Shown: positions 33,897 through 34,037 of the stretch, piece after piece
Layout: each line of letters opens with the position of its first letter
Position numbering within the stretch: position 1 is the first letter of the stretch
Assembly: GCA_029861845.1 (NCBI GenBank)
Contig: JAOTYM010000041.1
Location: forward strand, 1-34,037
DNA length: 34,037 nt
Direction of reading: 5' to 3'
From: Gammaproteobacteria bacterium
GTDB lineage: Bacteria; Pseudomonadota; Gammaproteobacteria; Acidiferrobacterales; SPGG2
Position numbers and translations under genes: made by a program
Notes under the pieces: model-generated
What the model saw: only the letters and a program-made list of their open reading frames with translations
Databases searched by the model: none
What the model was told of the DNA's origin: nothing

Positions 33897-34037
33897 ACGA
33901 CTACTTGTAGCACAATAATGGTGTCAAGCATCGAGCTGCAAATTTCGCGCGTTTTTGAAGCAGACACCTGACCCGCAGGCTTAAGGCCTCACATCGTTAT
34001 CGATCCGCCTGATCGTTCGGTACGGGCTTCCGTGCGT

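Noticed and set aside
1..34037. CRISPR array or insertion sequence
   Set aside because: No regularly spaced 25-40 bp repeats with unique spacers, no transposase motif and no IS-type terminal inverted repeats were seen.

Overview
The window reads as a bacterial chromosome segment, most likely from a gammaproteobacterium with a respiratory, facultatively anaerobic metabolism. This is inferred from the gene families seen (PdxH, bactofilin, a complete HypABCDEF set, a membrane-bound [NiFe] hydrogenase with a Tat signal, c-type cytochrome, cupredoxin). No rRNA or intact tRNA gene is present, so the taxon cannot be fixed more closely.

Positions 1-9100 hold ordinary housekeeping and metabolic genes: the tail of an MscS-like channel, a bactofilin, a large FAD/GcvT two-domain amine dehydrogenase, a TVP38/DedA-type membrane protein, an orphan CheR, PdxH, a zinc-less MDR oxidoreductase, a NamZ/DUF1343 protein and a small outer-membrane beta-barrel protein.

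Positions 9300-13250 carry two small periplasmic redox proteins (a cupredoxin and a triheme c7-type cytochrome), a PilZ protein and a HemN-like radical SAM protein. The two redox genes each have a CRP/FNR-type palindrome upstream.

Positions 13312-23649, all on the minus strand, form a complete hydrogenase locus. Read in transcription order it is small subunit, large subunit, b-type cytochrome, maturation protease, hypC, hypA, hypB, hypD, hypF, hypE. The small subunit is exported by Tat, the large subunit travels with it, and the cytochrome b passes electrons to the quinone pool. HypA-F and the protease build and lock in the NiFe(CN)2CO centre. The small subunit has Asp instead of Cys as first proximal-cluster ligand and four Cys at the medial cluster, which points to three [4Fe-4S] clusters. 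A third FNR-like site, with a correctly spaced -10 element, precedes this operon.

Positions 23700-27500 are mixed: palindromic intergenic sequences, a single-domain GIY-YIG protein, a nuclease (SNase) remnant, a lipoprotein, and a Nudix hydrolase behind a small ORF.

From 27873 the sequence looks like stacked genomic islands. Two 61-bp direct repeats (27873-27933 and 31545-31605) are 3' halves of tRNA-Ser(UGA) on the minus strand. They differ only by two compensatory base-pair swaps in the variable arm. Each is followed about 100 bp to its right by similar 12-bp-periodic repeats that look like integrase arm sites. The first unit carries a DUF3299 protein and a MacB/FtsX-type ABC transporter, an arrangement resembling zinc-uptake (Zrg-type) loci. 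The second carries an AT-richer minus-strand cassette of unrecognised, mostly membrane or secreted, proteins. The intact tRNA-Ser and an integrase are predicted to lie to the right of the window.
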